The notes beneath the pieces were generated by a model. The model was not told the DNA's origin, did no database searches, and saw only the letters and a program-made list of their open reading frames with translations. Positions 61,112 through 64,000 of a stretch of 64,000 nucleotides of DNA are shown here, piece by piece. The stretch lies in NCBI RefSeq assembly GCF_040448305.1, contig NZ_CP148752.1:3224001-3288000 (forward strand), written 5' to 3'. The first letter of the stretch is position 1. The number at the start of each line of letters is the position of its first letter. This DNA is from Pseudomonas fluorescens. Lineage in GTDB: Bacteria > Pseudomonadota > Gammaproteobacteria > Pseudomonadales > Pseudomonadaceae. Both the position numbers and the translations under genes were made by a program.

Positions 61112-62659
61112 ATGTCCCGGTTCATCCCTGTCATGTTGCTCGCGCTGCTGCTCGCCGGCTGTGCCACCACGCGCTTGCCCCACGAGTTCAGCGAGGCGAT
61201 AGCCGCCAGCGATTCGGCTTTCGGGCGCTCGATCCAGGCTCAAGCCACCACGCATGAGGGGCGTTCGGGATTTCGCTTGCTGCCCAACAGCAGTGAAGCG
61301 TTCCGGGCGCGCGCCGAGTTGATCCGCAATGCGCAGAAAAGCGTCGATCTGCAGTACTACATCGTGCATAACGGTCTCAGCACCCGGGCACTGGTGCGTG
61401 AAATGCTGCTGGCAGCCGATCGCGGCGTACGTATCCGCATCTTGCTCGATGACACGGCCAGCGACGGCCAGGTAGAAGTCATCGCTACCCTGGCCGTGCA
61501 CCCGAACATCCATATCCGTGTGTTCAACCCTTTGCATCTGGGGCGCAGCACCATGGTCACTCGAACCATGGGGCGTCTGCTCGATCTTTCCCAACAACAC
61601 CGCCGCATGCACAACAAACTGTGGCTGGCCGACAACAGCGCAGCCATCGTTGGCGGACGCAACCTGGGGGATGAGTATTTCGACGCCAAGCCCGATCTCA
61701 ACTTCACCGACATGGACCTGCTGTGCATCGGCCCGGTCGCCGAGCAGTTGGGCCACAGCTTCGATCAGTACTGGAACAGCGCCCTGAGCCAGCCGATCAG
61801 TGATTTCGTGCTCGACAAGCCAACCGCCGAAGACTTGCTCCAGAGCCGCCAGCGCCTGGAACAATCGCTGCAGAGCGCACGTATCGAGAGCAAGGCCTTG
61901 TACGACCACCTCATGACCTACCGGAGCCAACCGCAGCTCGAGACCTGGCGCAAGCAACTGATCTGGGCCCATAACACGGCGATGTGGGATGCCCCGAGCA
62001 AGGTCCTGGCCGACGGCGAACCGGCACGCGCGCTATTGATGGCCACACAGCTGCGGCCTGAACTCGATAGCGTCAATAACGAGCTGATCATGATCTCGGC
62101 CTATTTCGTCCCGCAAAAGCCGGGCATGGACTATCTCCTGGGTCGTGCCGATGCCGGCGTTGATGTGCGCCTGTTGACCAACTCACTGGAAGCCACCGAT
62201 GTGCCGGCGGTGCATGGCGGCTATGCACCGTATCGCAAGACTCTGCTCGAGCATGGCGTGAAACTCTATGAGCTGCGGCGCCAGCCGGACGATCCCGGTC
62301 GCAGTTCTTCGTTTGGTTTCAGTGGTGGCTCGGACTCCAGCCTGCACACCAAGGCCATGATCCTGGACAAGCAGAAAGTGTTCATCGGTTCGTTCAATTT
62401 CGACCCGCGTTCAGTGTTCTGGAACACTGAAGTCGGGGTGCTGGTCGATAGTCCCGAACTGGCCGGCCAAGTGCGCCAGCTGGCGCTTGAGGGCATGGCG
62501 CCAGCCATGAGTTACCAGGCCCGACTGGAAAACGGCGAAGTCGTCTGGCTCACCGAGGACGACGACCGCCTGCATACCTTGCATGAGGAGCCCGGCGGCA
62601 AATGGCGCAGCTTCAAGGCCTGGCTCAGCGACAAGATCGGCCTGGAGAAAATGCTCTAG
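61112..62659 (+). CDS. Phospholipase-D-like (cardiolipin synthase C type) lipoprotein
   Basis: A 515-residue protein with a lipobox (VMLLALLLAGCATT) and two HKD motifs of the PLD superfamily: HNKLWLADNSAAIVGGRN (residues ~168-185) and LHTKAMILDKQKVFIGSFN (~411-429). This matches the YmdC/ClsC-like group, which can transfer phosphatidyl groups. Its lipoprotein signal places it on the periplasmic side of a membrane. The start is uncertain, because an in-frame upstream extension of ~34 codons exists and GAGGA is 13 bases from 61112. The gene is monocistronic, ending before a REP palindrome. Confidence 0.87.
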   Translation: MSRFIPVMLLALLLAGCATTRLPHEFSEAIAASDSAFGRSIQAQATTHEGRSGFRLLPNSSEAFRARAELIRNAQKSVDLQYYIVHNGLSTRALVREMLLAADRGVRIRILLDDTASDGQVEVIATLAVHPNIHIRVFNPLHLGRSTMVTRTMGRLLDLSQQHRRMHNKLWLADNSAAIVGGRNLGDEYFDAKPDLNFTDMDLLCIGPVAEQLGHSFDQYWNSALSQPISDFVLDKPTAEDLLQSRQRLEQSLQSARIESKALYDHLMTYRSQPQLETWRKQLIWAHNTAMWDAPSKVLADGEPARALLMATQLRPELDSVNNELIMISAYFVPQKPGMDYLLGRADAGVDVRLLTNSLEATDVPAVHGGYAPYRKTLLEHGVKLYELRRQPDDPGRSSSFGFSGGSDSSLHTKAMILDKQKVFIGSFNFDPRSVFWNTEVGVLVDSPELAGQVRQLALEGMAPAMSYQARLENGEVVWLTEDDDRLHTLHEEPGGKWRSFKAWLSDKIGLEKML

Positions 62660-62744
62660 AGCGAAATCGCCTTACCCTGCGACAGTCGTCTCCCTCGCAT
62701 TCATTGCATGTGTTGGTCTTTGATCTTTCGGGCACTGCTAATCC

Positions 62745-62776
62745 CCTGTGGGAGCGGGCAAGCCCGCTCCCACAGG
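62745..62776. repeat. REP palindrome
   Basis: CCTGTGGGAGCGGGC and GCCCGCTCCCACAGG form a perfect 15-bp stem around AA. It lies between the convergent phospholipase and RTX genes and may also end their transcripts. Confidence 0.85.
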
Positions 62777-62784
62777 ATGTGGGC

Positions 62785-64000
62785 TTAACTCAAGGCTGTG
62801 AAATCGCTGGCGTGCAGCGCCTGGACGCCCACCAGTTGGATTTCGAACTCGGGGGTGGCGTCGGCGTTGACACTGCCCTGGAGAATGCCATCGGCAAAGC
62901 GCAGTTGGCCGGTGGCGTTGGCAGGGTCGAAGGCATTGCTGCCGATCAAGGTGAAAGCGTCGACAGCGGCGGTCAGCGGGTTGGCGTCCAGGCCGGTGAA
63001 ATCCAGATGATCGCCCTCGGTGCTCTTGAAACCGTTGATCACATCGCGCAAAGCCCCGACGCCCATGTCCGACAGCGCACTGAACGCGAAGGTGTCTGCG
63101 CCAGTGCCACCGGTGAGGTTGTCGGTGCCTGCACCGCCAATCAGCCGGTCATCGCCCGAACCGCCCGAACCGCCCACGAGCGTATCGTTGCCCGCACCAC
63201 CGTTCAACACGTTCGCGGCGCTGTTGCCCGACAGACTGTCGGCGTAGGCGCTTCCCGTCAGGTTTTCAAAGAATTTCAAGGTGTCGAGCCCGGAACCCAC
63301 GGTGTTTTGTTGCGCTGACGTCGACAGGTTTGCGGTAACACCGGACAGACCGCGTTCAAAAGATACCGTGTCAATGCCATCGCGCCCGTCCAGCACGTTG
63401 TTGCCGGCTCCGGCGAACAGCGTGTTGTCCAGCGCGTTGCCCGTGCCATTGGCGGCGCCAGTGCTGTCGATATACAGATGCTCGACGTTGTTGCCGAGGG
63501 TATAGGTCGCCAGGCTGCTGTGCACACGGTCGACCCCTCCAGGCGCCGCATTGCTGTTGATCTCGATCACGGCGTCATCGGCGTTGTCGACATAGTAGGT
63601 GTCGTTGCCATCGCCGCCGCTCATGCTGTCGACCCCTGCGGCACCCTCGAGCACGTTATTGGCGGCATTGCCGGTGATGAAGTTGTCCCGCTCATTGCCG
63701 GTGCCGTTGATGTCCGACACGCCGGTGAGCACCAGGTTCTCGAGATTGGCGCCCAGGGTCCAGCTGACCGAGGCCTGCACCGTATCGATCTGCGAGGTCG
63801 AGGTGTTGGTTTCCACCACGCGGTCGAACGCGTTATCGACCACATAGATGTCGTTGCCATTGCCACCGGTCATGGTGTCGGCTCCCAGGTCGCCATCCAG
63901 TGTGTCGTTACCCGAACTGCCCACCAGGGTATCCGCCTGGTCGGTACCGGAAATCATGTTCCGGGCGTTGTCGAAAATGTCCTGCACGCTGTTGTTGTCG
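62785..64000 (-). CDS. RTX calcium-binding protein (serralysin-type C-terminal module), partial
   Basis: About 405 codons are open to the right edge, where the reading frame continues, so the N-terminal part is missing. It has repeated glycine/aspartate-rich nonapeptides (GGNGNDIYV, GGDGNDTYY, GGAGNDTLV) alternating with NGTGNERDNFITGNAANNVL-type hemolysin-calcium-binding blocks. The C-terminus (FDPANATGQLRFADGILQGS, PEFEIQLVGVQALHASDF) is the peptidase M10 serralysin C-terminal module that carries the type I secretion signal. No ABC exporter or protease domain is visible here. It is likely an extracellular enzyme or adhesin. Confidence 0.88.
   Translation of the reverse strand, partial: DNNSVQDIFDNARNMISGTDQADTLVGSSGNDTLDGDLGADTMTGGNGNDIYVVDNAFDRVVETNTSTSQIDTVQASVSWTLGANLENLVLTGVSDINGTGNERDNFITGNAANNVLEGAAGVDSMSGGDGNDTYYVDNADDAVIEINSNAAPGGVDRVHSSLATYTLGNNVEHLYIDSTGAANGTGNALDNTLFAGAGNNVLDGRDGIDTVSFERGLSGVTANLSTSAQQNTVGSGLDTLKFFENLTGSAYADSLSGNSAANVLNGGAGNDTLVGGSGGSGDDRLIGGAGTDNLTGGTGADTFAFSALSDMGVGALRDVINGFKSTEGDHLDFTGLDANPLTAAVDAFTLIGSNAFDPANATGQLRFADGILQGSVNADATPEFEIQLVGVQALHASDFTALS

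Noticed and set aside
1..64000. CRISPR arrays, rRNA or tRNA genes, prophage or integrase genes
   Set aside because: None seen on either strand while reading through. The only repeated palindromes are REP types and the MITE.

Overview
The window looks like a chromosomal segment of a fluorescent-group Pseudomonas. The support is high GC with strong G/C third-position bias, REP/REPIN palindromes of the GGGAGCGAGC type between genes, a dense set of LysR/AraC/MocR/LuxR regulators, a TrmK protein, an RTX exoprotein gene and many close matches to families I know from that group. It is mostly metabolic and accessory DNA. I see no rRNA, tRNA, CRISPR array, prophage or complete insertion sequence.

Layout. 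1-3.4 kb: a MocR/PdxR-type regulator (cut by the left edge), a GFA-fold protein and a secreted nuclease. 3.5-8.2 kb: an ornithine decarboxylase, a PotE-type antiporter and a periplasmic amino-acid binding protein. 8.8-14.1 kb: an AraC regulator divergent from a GMC alcohol oxidoreductase and a Baeyer-Villiger monooxygenase fused to an esterase, which reads as an alcohol to ketone to ester to alcohol plus acid route. 14.4-17.3 kb: trmK, an MHS-family transporter and a nucleotidyltransferase-like protein. 17.4-20.3 kb: an AT-rich patch with a 2OG-Fe(II) oxygenase, a family 2 glycosyltransferase and a tiny DUF2986-type gene. 20.4-30.6 kb: a patchwork of DUF1329, a secreted HELKH protein, redox enzymes (DoxX, two MDR/SDR enzymes), threonine aldolase, regulators and an SlyB-like lipoprotein, with several decayed genes (GGDEF-EAL remnant, truncated MFS gene, frameshifted SDR).

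30.8-40.2 kb is the most notable block: a two-armed divergent cluster. One arm carries an SRPBCC protein, cysD, cysNC and, beyond a MITE, a LuxR-type regulator. The other carries a DUF1214 protein, a PAPS-dependent sulfotransferase, an SDR and a DHH-family phosphoesterase that could be a pAp phosphatase. Together they could make PAPS, sulfate a small molecule and recycle pAp. A 20-bp-arm inverted repeat sits in the divergent promoter region.

40.3-43.4 kb: an ABC binding protein and permease (no ATPase) with a flavin monooxygenase, probably for sulfur scavenging, followed by a REPIN nested in a longer inverted repeat. 43.6-54.3 kb: a DUF1624 membrane protein, Old Yellow Enzyme with a divergent LysR, a Gfo/Idh/MocA oxidoreductase, DUF2867, a PchB-like protein, an isochorismatase-like hydrolase, an MDR enzyme with a divergent LysR, and remnants. 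54.6-60.8 kb: a complete tetronate (threonate/erythronate) catabolic operon (ltnD, otnK, otnC, GntP transporter, otnI) with a convergent DeoR-type regulator and a small coupled peptide before the transporter. 61-64 kb: a phospholipase-D-like lipoprotein and the C-terminal part of an RTX protein that runs off the right edge.
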